This document shows, one piece after another, positions 26,399 through 35,553 of a DNA stretch of 48,189 bases. Source of the DNA: Deltaproteobacteria bacterium (lineage in GTDB: Bacteria; Desulfobacterota_C; Deferrisomatia; Deferrisomatales; JACRMM01); the NCBI GenBank assembly GCA_016218905.1, contig JACRCS010000279.1:1-48189 (forward strand). The letters run 5' to 3'. Made by a program: the position numbers and the translations under genes. The notes under the pieces were generated by a model. That model saw only the letters and a program-made list of their open reading frames with translations, did not search any database and had not been told where the DNA came from. The stretch's first letter is position 1. The number at the start of each line of letters is the position of its first letter.

Positions 26399-26463
26399 CG
26401 AGAGAAAGTCTCATTTCGCCTCAGGGAACCCCAATGCTCACTCTTCATCGAAAGGAAGGAAAC

Positions 26464-26637
26464 ATGAAGGCTCTATCTCAGAAGATCAAGGCTCTGGTTC
26501 GGGACGAAGAAGGCGCCACGATGGTCGAGTACGGGCTCATGCTCGCGCTGATTGCGGTGGTCTCGATTGCGGTGGTCACGACACTCGGCACGAACCTCAG
26601 AGACAACATCTTCATCCCCGTACGCGACGCCCTCTAA
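26464..26637 (+). CDS. flp: Flp/Fap-type pilin
   Basis: This is the 57-residue prepilin of the Tad pilus. The short basic leader MKALSQKIKALVRDEEG is cut after Gly17. The mature protein begins ATMVEYGLMLALIAVV with the Flp Glu-Tyr pair at 22-23, followed by one hydrophobic helix and a short tail. The start ATG 26464 follows GGAAGGAAAC. It is first in the Tad operon; tadV starts 24 bp after the stop codon. Confidence 0.94.
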   Translation: MKALSQKIKALVRDEEGATMVEYGLMLALIAVVSIAVVTTLGTNLRDNIFIPVRDAL

Positions 26638-26660
26638 TGACAGGCGAAGGGGGAGACACC

Positions 26661-27254
26661 GTGAACAAGGATATCCCGCGCTACGCTGCGGGCCTCATCG
26701 GCTCGGTCGCCTCCCTCTTCCTTCTCGCCAGCCACCCGTTCGAGCCGAAGGTCGTTCTTGCCTCCGGCTTCTTTGCGTTCGCGTGCGTGACGGACACTCT
26801 TTCCTCGCGCATCCCGAACGCTCTCACCGTGTCGCTCTTCGCTGCGGGCGTCGTCCTGAACGCCTGGACGGAGGGACCTCCCGGCCTCCTGGCCGCGCTC
26901 CTCGGCTGTGCCGCGGGACTCGGGCTCCTGCTCCTCCCGTACCTGATGGGCGGCATGGGAGGCGGGGACGTGAAGACGTTCGGTGCACTCGGGGCGCTCC
27001 TCGGGGCCAAACCGATCCTCCAGGTCTTCATCTATACCGCTCTCTTCGGGGGGGCGTTGTCCCTCCTCCACCATCTATTCGCCCGTGGTCTGAAGGGGAA
27101 GTCCCGCGAGTGGGGCGTCGCGCTTCGCGCCTTCACGGCCACCGGCCAGGCAGCGTGCCTCACTCCCACTTCCTCGGAGAAGCTACGCTTCCCCTACGCG
27201 GCGGCCATCGCCTTCGGTTACTTCGCTCACGTCCAATGGGGGGAGGCGCTGTGA
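26661..27254 (+). CDS. tadV: Prepilin peptidase TadV/CpaA
   Basis: This is an A24-family membrane aspartic peptidase that processes Flp and TadE/F-type prepilins. It is 197 residues with about five to six helices. The two catalytic aspartates are in FACVTDTLSSRIPNALT and in the GxGD motif MGGGDVKTFG. The C-terminal 60 residues are longer than in the smallest TadV proteins. I chose GTG 26661, behind AAGGGGGAGAC. An ATG at 26637 overlapping the flp stop is an alternative that would add eight polar residues. Confidence 0.9.
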   Translation: MNKDIPRYAAGLIGSVASLFLLASHPFEPKVVLASGFFAFACVTDTLSSRIPNALTVSLFAAGVVLNAWTEGPPGLLAALLGCAAGLGLLLLPYLMGGMGGGDVKTFGALGALLGAKPILQVFIYTALFGGALSLLHHLFARGLKGKSREWGVALRAFTATGQAACLTPTSSEKLRFPYAAAIAFGYFAHVQWGEAL

Positions 27255-27283
27255 GTGCCGCCCGATGCCGATAGGAGATCGAC

Positions 27284-28180
27284 GTGAAGAGATACGGCGC
27301 GCTATTGGCTCTCCTCCTGGCCTTGGCTTCAGGTCTCCTCGCCGTGGTGCTCGCCAACCGCTGGATGACAGCCCGGGGCGCTTCGGCGAGACCCCAGCCG
27401 ACCGTGCCCGTGACCAAGGTCGTGATCGCCTCCAAAGACCTGCAGGTCGGAACGAAACTCGGACCGGAGAACCTCGCCGTCACCGATTGGCCGAAGTCCG
27501 CGGCTCCTCCGGGCGCTCTCAACAACATCGCGGGCGCCCAGGGGCGCGTGCTGGTCAGCCGCCTGCGGGCCGGCGGGCCGGTGCTCTCCTCAGACCTGGC
27601 GGCGCCCGGGTCGGGGGCGGGGCTCGTGGCCACAATCAAGCCCGGAAGGCGGGCGATGGCCGTAAAGGTGGACGAAGTCGTGGGCGTGGGCGGGTTCGTG
27701 CTCCCCAACACCTTCGTGGACGTCATCGCCGTGTCGGACGGGAAAGGACAGGGAGAGACGTCCGCACGGACACTCCTGCAGAAGGTGGAAGTTCTTGCGG
27801 TCGCGCAGGAGACCTTCACGAAGGAGGGCAAACCGCAAGTCGTCAAGACAGTCACCCTCGAGATCGACCCGAGCCAGGCGGAAAAGCTCGCTCTCCAAGT
27901 GAACGAAGGGCCCATCCATCTCGCCCTCCGGAACGCGCTGGACGAGTCCGCGCCGGAGCCGGAGACGCGGGCCCCCAGGATCGTCCGGGTCGCCGCCAAA
28001 CCCAAGCCCGCGCCGGCCCGGGTCACCGTCGTGGAACCGCCAAAGCCACCGGCGCCGGCCGTCGCTCCAGGCCCACCGCCACCCGCGGCCCCACCGCCCT
28101 TTTCCGTCGAGATCTTTCGCGCGTCCAAACCGCCCGAGCTCGTGCGGTTCAAGGCGGCCGACTCAGAGGAGAGACTGTAG
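27284..28180 (+). CDS. cpaB: Tad pilus assembly protein CpaB/RcpC
   Basis: This 298-residue periplasmic protein is anchored by an N-terminal helix (ALLLALASGLLAVVLANRWM). A SAF domain (about 44-105: VVIASKDLQVGTKLGPENLA) and an RcpC-type domain (about 115-215: AMAVKVDEVVGVGGFVLPNT) follow. The last 80 residues are Pro-rich (PPKPPAPAVAPGPPPPAAPP) and may span the periplasm or bind peptidoglycan. CpaB is thought to stabilise the secretin. The start is GTG 27284 behind AGGAGA. Confidence 0.9.
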   Translation: MKRYGALLALLLALASGLLAVVLANRWMTARGASARPQPTVPVTKVVIASKDLQVGTKLGPENLAVTDWPKSAAPPGALNNIAGAQGRVLVSRLRAGGPVLSSDLAAPGSGAGLVATIKPGRRAMAVKVDEVVGVGGFVLPNTFVDVIAVSDGKGQGETSARTLLQKVEVLAVAQETFTKEGKPQVVKTVTLEIDPSQAEKLALQVNEGPIHLALRNALDESAPEPETRAPRIVRVAAKPKPAPARVTVVEPPKPPAPAVAPGPPPPAAPPPFSVEIFRASKPPELVRFKAADSEERL

Positions 28181-28348
28181 GGCGGTAGGCGGGCGGAGGA
28201 ATCACCGCCGTTGCGGCCGGCAAATCGCGCCGGCCCCGGCACTCGAGGCTGGTTTTTCGTGCCGCTGGTGGCGCGTTGGAAGTCTCGGACTCCGGATGGA
28301 CCGAGAGCCAGGGGAGAGGATGAAGCTTTGGAAGGGAAGGAAGGCCAG

Positions 28349-29905
28349 ATGAGTCGAGAAAGTCTCCGTGTCGCTCTCGCCGCGCTCGTCACGCTCGGGG
28401 CGGTCGTGCTCTTCTGCGGGACGCTCGAAGCCGCCGAGCTTTCGCGCCGCACGATCGAGCTCCGGGTGGGCGCCGCCCACGTCCTCAGCACGGCCCATCC
28501 CGTGCGCCGGGTTTCCGTGGCTGCCCCGGAGATCGCAGACGTCGTCGTGGTCTCGCCCACGGAGCTCTACACGTACGGCAAGAAAGCCGGATCCACGAGC
28601 GTGATCCTCTGGGAGGAAGGGAACGGCCAGCGCACCCTGCTGGAGGTGGTCGTCGCTCCGGATCTCGGCTCCCTCAAGGAGAAGCTCTACCGTCTCTTCC
28701 CGGACGAGCAGGTGGAGGTGCACGCGTCCGAAAACGGCGTCGTCCTCTCCGGCACGGTTTCAGCCCCGGAGGTCGTGGACCAGGTGCTTCGCGTCGCCCG
28801 CACGTACTTGCGCCAGCCCGCGCAGGCGGCGGGCCCGGCACGCGAGGGCGGCGAGGGAGCAGGAGACGGCATCACCAATTTGATGAGAGTAGGCGGGCTC
28901 CAGCAGGTGATGCTCGAGGTGAAGTTCGCGGAGGTGACCCGAGGCTCGGAAAAGGACTGGCAAGCGGGCCTCGGATTCCTGAACGTGGGGAAGTCGTTTA
29001 CGGGCACGGTAGGCACGAGTCCAGTCTTCAGTCCGGTCACCGCGAAGGACTTCCCGGCCAGGCTCGTAGACGGGACGAGTGGCATCATCGAAGAGCTCGA
29101 CACCCACGCCCTGATCCAACGTCCCGGATCGCTCCTGGTCAACATCGCCGCCACCACTGCCAACGTGTTCGTGAACATCAAGAACTTCACGGCAGCCCTC
29201 CGGCTCCTGGAGAGCGAGGGCCTCGCCCGCGTCCTAGCCGAGCCCCGCCTCGTCACCCAGAGCGGGCAGGAGGCGCGCTTTCTCGCCGGAGGAGAGTTTC
29301 CCATCCCGGTGGCGACGGGCTTCGGACAGATCTCGATCGAGTTCAAGGAGTTCGGGGTGGCCTTGGCGTTCACACCGATCGTCATGAGCGACGGGCGCAT
29401 CAGCCTGCGGGTGGCTCCAAGCGTGAGCGAGATCGCTTCGACGAGCGTCATCCCGGCCGGAATCGTTGGCGCCAACTTTGTCGTTCCGAACCTGGCGACG
29501 AGAAAGCTCGAGACAACGGTGCAGCTCTACGACGGCCAGACCCTGGCCCTCGCGGGGCTGCTGCAGGACAGCCTCCGCGAAAACGTCAGCAAGATACCGG
29601 GGCTTGGAAACCTCCCCGTTCTCGGCGCCCTCTTCCGGAGCACGTCGTACACCCAGCAGAAGACGGACCTACTGGTGGCGGTGACTCCGCACCTCGTCAA
29701 GCCGGTCCGGGCGGGGAGCCTGAGCTTTCCCGGAGACGGCTTCCAGCCTCCGAGCTGGTATGAGTTTTACCTGGAGGGGAAGCTCGAAGGCGCGTCGGTC
29801 GCCCTCGAGCCGAAGCCCATCTCGCCTGCGGCCAGTCCCCGGTCGAGGCCCGGAAGCAAGCCGGGCGGGCTCGAGGGCGAGTTCGGCCACAAGCCCGTCC
29901 TGTAG
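28349..29905 (+). CDS. cpaC: Tad pilus secretin CpaC/RcpA
   Basis: This is the outer-membrane channel of the Tad system, 518 residues. A signal peptide (SLRVALAALVTLGAVVLFCG) precedes the pilus-secretin N-terminal domain (VGAAHVLSTAHPVRRVSVAA ... KAGSTSVILW). A BON-like stretch (VEVHASENGVVLSGTV) and the secretin core follow (ARVLAEPRLVTQSGQEARFL, then GGEFPIPV; TTVQLYDGQTLALAGLLQ; PGLGNLPVLGALFRS). The tail is Pro/Gly-rich. The start is ATG 28349 behind GGAAGGAAGG; in-frame sequence upstream to 28211 does not look coding. Confidence 0.94.
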   Translation: MSRESLRVALAALVTLGAVVLFCGTLEAAELSRRTIELRVGAAHVLSTAHPVRRVSVAAPEIADVVVVSPTELYTYGKKAGSTSVILWEEGNGQRTLLEVVVAPDLGSLKEKLYRLFPDEQVEVHASENGVVLSGTVSAPEVVDQVLRVARTYLRQPAQAAGPAREGGEGAGDGITNLMRVGGLQQVMLEVKFAEVTRGSEKDWQAGLGFLNVGKSFTGTVGTSPVFSPVTAKDFPARLVDGTSGIIEELDTHALIQRPGSLLVNIAATTANVFVNIKNFTAALRLLESEGLARVLAEPRLVTQSGQEARFLAGGEFPIPVATGFGQISIEFKEFGVALAFTPIVMSDGRISLRVAPSVSEIASTSVIPAGIVGANFVVPNLATRKLETTVQLYDGQTLALAGLLQDSLRENVSKIPGLGNLPVLGALFRSTSYTQQKTDLLVAVTPHLVKPVRAGSLSFPGDGFQPPSWYEFYLEGKLEGASVALEPKPISPAASPRSRPGSKPGGLEGEFGHKPVL

Positions 29906-29919
29906 GAGGAGACTCTGTC

Positions 29920-30207
29920 ATGAGAATCCCGATTCTGCTCTGCTCGGCGCTCGCCCTGTTCGCGGCTCCCGCCTCGGCGGAGCCGGTCTCCGTGGAGGCT
30001 CCCCAGATCGACGAGGCCTGGGGTCGAGCCCAGCAGCGGAGCTGGCCGCAGCTGTTCGCTTTTCCGGAGGGGCGTCAGCCCGAGGCGGTGCCGGAGGGGC
30101 TCCAGGGGCGTGCCGCCGAGGAGCTCCAGCGGGTGTACCTCAAGAGTTTCGCGGAGAAACCTTCGAAGATGCCGATCTTCCAGTTCGGAGTCGTGGGCGC
30201 GCAATGA
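29920..30207 (+). CDS. Small exported protein of the Tad locus, unknown
   Basis: This is a 95-residue protein with a clean signal peptide (MRIPILLCSALALFAAPASA, cleavage near 20). The mature part is short, with no cysteines and mixed charge (EEAWGR-like and EELQRVYLKSFAEKPSK-like helices). A GGAGGAG site precedes its ATG, and its stop overlaps the tadE start by 4 bp, so it is very likely translated. I recognise no family. The position between the secretin and the pseudopilin suggests a periplasmic accessory of the pilus. Confidence 0.75.
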   Translation: MRIPILLCSALALFAAPASAEPVSVEAPQIDEAWGRAQQRSWPQLFAFPEGRQPEAVPEGLQGRAAEELQRVYLKSFAEKPSKMPIFQFGVVGAQ

Positions 30208-30716
30208 AACCGGGGGCGGCTCGGGAGGAGACGCCGCGCGGTGCCGCGCCGGCGTCGCGCCGAGAGAAAGGGGCGGCACTGGTCGAGTTCGGCCTCGTCC
30301 TCCCGCTCCTGCTCCTCATCCTCTTAGGCACGATCGAGTTCGGCCTGCTTCTCTACAATCGGCAGGTGCTGACGAACGCGGCTCGCGAGGGGGCGAGATT
30401 CGGGATCGTGGCGGCGACCCCTCGGGTCCCGGCGGCCGACATCCGAGACCAGGTGAGCGCTTACTGCAGCGACTTCCTCGTGAGCTTCGCCCAACCGGTC
30501 CCGACTCCGGCCACGACCGTAACCGCGCTGGACGACGAAACCGGCGCAGAGATCACGATCGGCACCGCACAGTTCGGCGACGACCTCAGGGTGATCGTCC
30601 AGTATCCCTACAGGTTCCTCGTGTTCCCGGCGTTGGCGGACCTGCTCCCGGGGGCCGACCCCGTCTTCCCCGGAGTCCTGACCATCGCCTCCGAAGCGGT
30701 CATGAAGTACGAGTGA
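30204..30716 (+). CDS. tadE: TadE-like pseudopilin
   Basis: This 170-residue minor pilin-like protein has a polar leader of about 23 residues (ending SRREKG) followed by AALVEFGLVLPLLLLILLGT, the TadE hydrophobic helix with the conserved Glu. A periplasmic domain follows, with two cysteine-poor beta-rich segments. TadE is processed by TadV and is needed for pilus assembly. The ATG overlaps the preceding stop (ATGA). The leader is longer than usual, but no internal start is better placed. Confidence 0.9.
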   Translation: MKPGAAREETPRGAAPASRREKGAALVEFGLVLPLLLLILLGTIEFGLLLYNRQVLTNAAREGARFGIVAATPRVPAADIRDQVSAYCSDFLVSFAQPVPTPATTVTALDDETGAEITIGTAQFGDDLRVIVQYPYRFLVFPALADLLPGADPVFPGVLTIASEAVMKYE

Positions 30717-30726
30717 CGAGGAGAAC

Positions 30727-31932
30727 ATGTCCGTGCGACGCAATTTTCAGACGAGGCCGGAGAAGGAGAAGGGCGCCATCGCGGTGCTCGTCGGGGTCAT
30801 GTTGATCATGCTGCTCGGGTTCGGGGCCCTCGCGTTAGACATCGGGTACATGATGGTCACGCGCAATGAGCTGCAGAACACCGCGGACGGGGCCGCCTTG
30901 GGTGCCGCGCGCCGTCTCGGAAGAATCTACCAGGGGCTCTCCTACGATGCGCAGCAGAGCTACTCGGCCGCGGGCGATCTCCCCGCGATCATCTCCGTCG
31001 CGCAGGACGTCGGCGAGGCGAACGCGGCCGCCGGGAGGGCGGTGACGGTCCTAGATTCGGACGTCGTCCTCGGCCGGTGGTCCAAGAACTCCGATCCCCC
31101 TTTTACCCCGACGAATGCGCAGCCCGATGCGGTGCGAGTGGTCACCAGGAGGGACGCGACCGCCAACGGCCCTGCGACCACGTTCCTGGCCAGAGTGCTC
31201 GGCATCCAAAGCTTTTCGGCAAATGCCGAAGCCGTTGCGGCACTGACCGGCCAAAGTACCGTCAATGAAGGGGACCTCGAGCTCCCGGTAGGGGTCTCCA
31301 GGGCATTCTTCGACAACAGGTCGGAGCAGGATTTTTGTGACGAGGATGTAAAGTTCTATCCCACCAATGACCCCGACTCGTGCGCCGGATGGACGTCCTA
31401 TGATCTGAATGCCAATGACATAACGCTCCGAAGGATATTGGACGAGGTGGGCGGCTTCGAAAATCCTGAAACAATAGCCGGTGAAACCGCTTACAATTTC
31501 ACTGGGGGGACGATGAGCAACCCGACATTTGACGCGCTTCTCTCTTTATTCCAGAGAAAAGGTTATGATGTAAACGAGGACTGGAGCTACATCCTGGTAA
31601 ATGGGTCACCCGTTCACCAGGCGACAGTCGCCCAAGGAGCCAGGCCGCTCTTGGATAGCGACGGCATACAGTTGGAGTATCCGGATGGGACCCTCAGAAA
31701 CAAACACAAATGGGAAACCAGCGTCGCGATTTACGATAGAGACGACTGCACAAATCCTAATCGAGCCATTAAGATCGTCGGATTCGCACAGGTCGAGGTC
31801 CGCGACGTGCTAAACTCGCCCGACAAATTGGTCCGCGCACGTATCAAGTGCGACTACGTGGGCCCCCAGGACAATCGAGGGGGCGGAGCGGAGTACGGCA
31901 TGAAGGGGAGCATTCCCGGGCTGGTGAGATAG
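30727..31932 (+). CDS. tadG: TadG-like pilus assembly protein
   Basis: This 401-residue protein has an N-terminal basic leader and the TadG helix (GAIAVLVGVMLIMLLGFGAL, then LDIGYMMVTRNELQNTADGAALGAA), followed by a large periplasmic part. Residues about 195-385 show no von Willebrand domain and no family I can name, and include three to four cysteines (QDFCDEDV, DSCAGW, DDCTNPN). The DNA for this part (about 31310-31800) uses clearly more A/T-ending codons than its surroundings, suggesting a recombined or fast-evolving surface-exposed segment. Confidence 0.82.
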   Translation: MSVRRNFQTRPEKEKGAIAVLVGVMLIMLLGFGALALDIGYMMVTRNELQNTADGAALGAARRLGRIYQGLSYDAQQSYSAAGDLPAIISVAQDVGEANAAAGRAVTVLDSDVVLGRWSKNSDPPFTPTNAQPDAVRVVTRRDATANGPATTFLARVLGIQSFSANAEAVAALTGQSTVNEGDLELPVGVSRAFFDNRSEQDFCDEDVKFYPTNDPDSCAGWTSYDLNANDITLRRILDEVGGFENPETIAGETAYNFTGGTMSNPTFDALLSLFQRKGYDVNEDWSYILVNGSPVHQATVAQGARPLLDSDGIQLEYPDGTLRNKHKWETSVAIYDRDDCTNPNRAIKIVGFAQVEVRDVLNSPDKLVRARIKCDYVGPQDNRGGGAEYGMKGSIPGLVR

Positions 31933-31960
31933 GAATGCTCAGGCGCGGCCGACGCGAGAC

Positions 31961-33187
31961 ATGGAACGTAAGATGAGCTCTCGAAACGACGCAGCGTCGA
32001 TGGCCGCGATACCCATGAGAGGGCCGATGCCATTGGAGATTAAGCTGGCGCTGAGCATCAGTGACAAGGACCTGGCTCGCCAGCTTCTCCAGATCCTGGG
32101 GGAAACGGAGTCTGTGCGGGTGATCGAATCGACCGGCCCGTCTGCCGGTACGCAGCCGAACGTGGCACTTCTAGAGGACCAGCCCAGCCGACGCGTCGAT
32201 ACGCTCCGGGCGATTGCCGAACTGCGAGAGCGAGCTCCGGAGCTCCAGATCGTCGTCCTCTCCCGGGACGCGCGGCCCGAGCACATCGTCGACATCATGA
32301 AGGCCGGGGCGGCCGAGTTTCTGCTGCTTCCGCTCGAAAGCCAGCGGCTTCGGGATGCACTGGAGAAGCTCAGGTTCACGCTCCTCGCCGGCAGCAGACC
32401 GACGCGAGGGGCCATCTACAGCTTCATGGGAAGCAAGGGGGGCGTGGGCTCCACGGTTCTCGCCGTGAACGCCGCCGTCGCATTGGCCCTGAGGGCCAGC
32501 AGCAAGACCGTTCTCATAGACAGCAGCCTCCAGTCCGGCGACAGTTCCGTGCTGCTCGACCTCGCCATCCAGACGACGATCGCCGACCTCTCCAAGAACT
32601 TTCACCGCCTGGACGCCGCCCTCTTCCGGGGCGCCGTCACTCAGCATTCGACCGGACTCGACGTCCTCCCCGCGCCGGCCTCGCCGGAGGAGAGCGCGCT
32701 CGTCGAGGGTGAGCATGTGGACCGGATTCTCCAGCTGGCCCGCTCCCTTTACGACCACGTGGTGGTCGACTGCAGCTCCATGACCGTCGACGCCAGAGCG
32801 ATGGAGGCCTTCCGTGCGTCCGACCAGATCTTCATCGTCATCGAGCTCTCCGTCCCCGCGATCAGGAACGCAGCCCGCCTCATCCGCCTGATCGGGAAGG
32901 AGGCCGTCGCCACGGGACTGGTGGAGGTCGTGGTGAACCGGTTCATCCGCGGAGCCGTCCCCTCCGTGCAGGAGGTCGAGAAGACGCTCGGCAGGCGCGT
33001 GTCGTGGCTCTTCCCGAACGATTACAAGAGCATTGTCACCTCGATCAACCAAGGCGTCCCCGTGGCCAAAGGGCAGCCGGGCAGCGCGTTCGGCAAGAAC
33101 GTGCAGGAGTTCGTGGCCATGCTCCAGCGACACGACCAAACCAGCGCGTACCGGGGCGCCCGCGGGCTCCTGGGCAGCGCAATCTAG
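31961..33187 (+). CDS. cpaE: Tad pilus localisation ATPase CpaE/TadZ
   Basis: This 408-residue protein has a receiver-like N-terminal domain (about 27-130) without a strong phospho-site. A ParA/MinD-type ATPase follows: deviant Walker A FMGSKGGVGSTVLAVNAA, a switch region VLIDSSLQSGDSS, and VVVDCSSMTVDARAME. TadZ places the pilus machinery at the cell pole. The exact start is unsure (ATG 31961 or 31973), as no strong ribosome site is visible. The gene is followed by cpaF, the usual order. Confidence 0.92.
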   Translation: MERKMSSRNDAASMAAIPMRGPMPLEIKLALSISDKDLARQLLQILGETESVRVIESTGPSAGTQPNVALLEDQPSRRVDTLRAIAELRERAPELQIVVLSRDARPEHIVDIMKAGAAEFLLLPLESQRLRDALEKLRFTLLAGSRPTRGAIYSFMGSKGGVGSTVLAVNAAVALALRASSKTVLIDSSLQSGDSSVLLDLAIQTTIADLSKNFHRLDAALFRGAVTQHSTGLDVLPAPASPEESALVEGEHVDRILQLARSLYDHVVVDCSSMTVDARAMEAFRASDQIFIVIELSVPAIRNAARLIRLIGKEAVATGLVEVVVNRFIRGAVPSVQEVEKTLGRRVSWLFPNDYKSIVTSINQGVPVAKGQPGSAFGKNVQEFVAMLQRHDQTSAYRGARGLLGSAI

Positions 33188-33205
33188 CTACGGGGGGAGG
33201 GCGGC

Positions 33206-34570
33206 TTGGCGATCAGCGACTTCTTCTCAAAGAGCAAGGTCATCCCTCTGCCGCCGCAGGGCCAAACGGGCAAGGCCGAGGTGCTTCCACGCAGGGACGA
33301 CTTCTTCTACGAGGTGAAGCACCGAATCCACACGCGGCTCATCGACGAGATCCACCTCCCGGCTGCCGAGGCTCTCACTCGGGAGGAGCTCGAGCCCGAC
33401 ATCGCGCGGATCGTGGGGCGTTTCCTCACCGACGAGAAGGTGCTCCTGAACGAGCAGGAGCGGCGAGACCTCATCAGCGAAATCCTGGACGAGTTGAAGG
33501 GACTCGGGCCGATCGAGCCCCTGCTCCGGGATCCCACCGTCTCCGACATCCTGTGCAACACCTACCGGGACATCTACGTGGAGCGCTTCGGCCTGCTGGA
33601 AAAGGTGGACGCGAGGTTTCGGGACAACGATCACTTGAAGAACGTCATCGACCGGATCGTCTCCCAGGTAGGCCGTCGGATCGATGAGTCGTCGCCGATG
33701 GTGGACGCCCGGCTCCCGGACGGTTCACGGGTCAACGCGATCGTTCCGCCGCTCGCGATCGACGGTCCGGCGCTCTCCATCCGTCGTTTCTCCGTCCGGC
33801 CGCTGAAAGTGGACGATCTCGTCCGCTATAAGGCAATGACGCCCCAAGTGGCGAAGTTCCTCGCCGGCTGCGTCCACGCGAAGCTCAACGTCATCATCTC
33901 CGGTGGGACCGGCGCCGGCAAGACCACGCTTCTCAACGTGCTCTCCAGCTTCATCCCGGAGAACGAGAGGATCGTCACCATCGAGGACTCCGCGGAACTC
34001 CAGCTCCAGCAGCCGCACGTCGTCCGCCTCGAGACCCGGCCGCTGAGCATCGAGGGCACGGGCGAAGTGACCCAACGCGACCTCGTCCGGAACAGCCTGC
34101 GGATGCGCCCCGATCGGATCATTCTGGGGGAGGTGCGGGGCGGCGAGGCGTTCGACATGCTCCAGGCCATGAACACCGGCCACGAGGGCTCCCTTGGAAC
34201 GATCCACGCAAACGCGCCGCGCGACTCTCTCACCAGAATCGAATCGATGATTCTGACGACGGGGTTCAATCTCCCCGAGCAGGCCATGCGGTTCATGATC
34301 TCCTCCGCCCTGGACCTCATCATTCAGGTCACGAGACTCACGGACGGCACACGGAAGATCACCTCCCTGACGGAGGTCGTCGGCATGGAGAGCAACATCA
34401 TCACCATTCAGGACCTCTTCGTCTTCGAGAAGCGCGGCGTCGGGCCGGACGGGAAGGTTGTGGGCCGGTTCCGGGCGACCGGCATTCGGCCGCGGTTCTC
34501 GGAGAAGCTGGAGGTCGCCGGAGTGGAGGTGCCGGCGGACCTCTTCGATCCCAACCGGTACTACGAGTAG
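33206..34570 (+). CDS. cpaF: Tad pilus motor ATPase CpaF/TadA
   Basis: This is a 454-residue secretion ATPase of the TadA class that powers Flp assembly. Walker A is ISGGTGAGKTTLLNVLSSFI, the Asp box VTIEDSAELQLQQPHVVRLE, Walker B RPDRIILGEVRGGEAFDML and the His box GHEGSLGTIHANAPRDSL. An N-terminal helical domain carries LGPIEPLLRDPTVSDILCNT. The start is TTG 33206, behind a strong GGGGGGAGG; no ATG fits the family N terminus. It ends 4 bp before tadB. Confidence 0.96.
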   Translation: MAISDFFSKSKVIPLPPQGQTGKAEVLPRRDDFFYEVKHRIHTRLIDEIHLPAAEALTREELEPDIARIVGRFLTDEKVLLNEQERRDLISEILDELKGLGPIEPLLRDPTVSDILCNTYRDIYVERFGLLEKVDARFRDNDHLKNVIDRIVSQVGRRIDESSPMVDARLPDGSRVNAIVPPLAIDGPALSIRRFSVRPLKVDDLVRYKAMTPQVAKFLAGCVHAKLNVIISGGTGAGKTTLLNVLSSFIPENERIVTIEDSAELQLQQPHVVRLETRPLSIEGTGEVTQRDLVRNSLRMRPDRIILGEVRGGEAFDMLQAMNTGHEGSLGTIHANAPRDSLTRIESMILTTGFNLPEQAMRFMISSALDLIIQVTRLTDGTRKITSLTEVVGMESNIITIQDLFVFEKRGVGPDGKVVGRFRATGIRPRFSEKLEVAGVEVPADLFDPNRYYE

Positions 34571-34574
34571 AGCC

Positions 34575-35552
34575 GTGGACGCGCTCTCTCTCGGTTTCCT
34601 CGCCATCGTCTTCGTCTTTGCCGCTTCTCTCGCAGCGCTCGCCCTTCAAACGCTCCGCGGCAGCCGGTTTGCGGAGAAGCGTGCCGTCAGGCGGCGCCTG
34701 GGCGATGTGGCGAAAGGCGGTAGCCGGACCCAGGCGAGACTCACGGTCGCGAAGGACGGTTCTGGAGCCAAGGCCGGTACCTTCGGAGACGCGCTCCTCA
34801 GAATCCCCGGCCTGCAGTGCCTGAATCGATTCCTCCTCCGGTCCAAGACCCGCCTGAACACCACGACCTTCATCCTGCTGAGTCTCGCGCTCGGAATCAT
34901 CGGCCTGATGGGCGGACTACGGCTGCTGCCTCAGCCGGGTGCCGCGGTGGTCCTGGGCGCTGCCTTCGGCGCCCTCCCCTACGTGAAGCTGAAGGCCAAC
35001 GCGCGCGCGCTGCTTCGACGCGTGGAGGAGCAACTCCCGGAGACCCTCGACCTGATGGCCCGAGGGATGCGGTCGGGCCACGCACTCACGTCGGCTATGG
35101 CGATGGTGGCCGAGGAGATGGCGGACCCCGTCGCTGGGGAATTCGGCGCGACGGTGGACCAGATCAACTTCGGGCTCTCGCCCGAGGAAGCCCTCGAAAA
35201 CCTCTGCGACCGGGTTCCCTCCGCGGACCTGCGCTTCTTTGCAATCACCGTACTCGTGCACAAGGAAACCGGCGGAAACATCGCCGACGTCTTCGAGAAG
35301 ATCAGCCAGCTCATCCGGCAGAGGCTCCAATTCCGAAACCAGGTGAAGGCGATGACGGCGGAGGGGCGCTACTCCGCCCTCGTCCTCCTCTTGCTCCCGG
35401 TCGCGCTCTTTGCCTTCCTCTACGTCCAGAACTTCGACTACGTCTCTGTCCTCTGGCAGGAGCGCGCCGGGCGGATTCTCCTGATCACGGGTATCTGCAT
35501 GCAGTTCGTAGGGTGGCTCGTCATGAAGCGCATGGTGAGGATTGAGGTCTGA
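34575..35552 (+). CDS. tadB: Tad pilus inner-membrane platform protein TadB
   Basis: This 325-residue protein has an N-terminal helix, a pair of helices near 90-135 and a GspF-like cytoplasmic domain (LPETLDLMARGMRSGHALTS ... LVHKETGGNIADVFEKIS), ending with two helices (YSALVLLLLPVALFAFLYV). TadB and TadC form the platform engaged by CpaF. The start is GTG 34575, four bases after the cpaF stop. In-frame sequence further upstream lies inside cpaF and is not coding in this frame. Confidence 0.93.
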   Translation: MDALSLGFLAIVFVFAASLAALALQTLRGSRFAEKRAVRRRLGDVAKGGSRTQARLTVAKDGSGAKAGTFGDALLRIPGLQCLNRFLLRSKTRLNTTTFILLSLALGIIGLMGGLRLLPQPGAAVVLGAAFGALPYVKLKANARALLRRVEEQLPETLDLMARGMRSGHALTSAMAMVAEEMADPVAGEFGATVDQINFGLSPEEALENLCDRVPSADLRFFAITVLVHKETGGNIADVFEKISQLIRQRLQFRNQVKAMTAEGRYSALVLLLLPVALFAFLYVQNFDYVSVLWQERAGRILLITGICMQFVGWLVMKRMVRIEV

Positions 35553-35553
35553 T

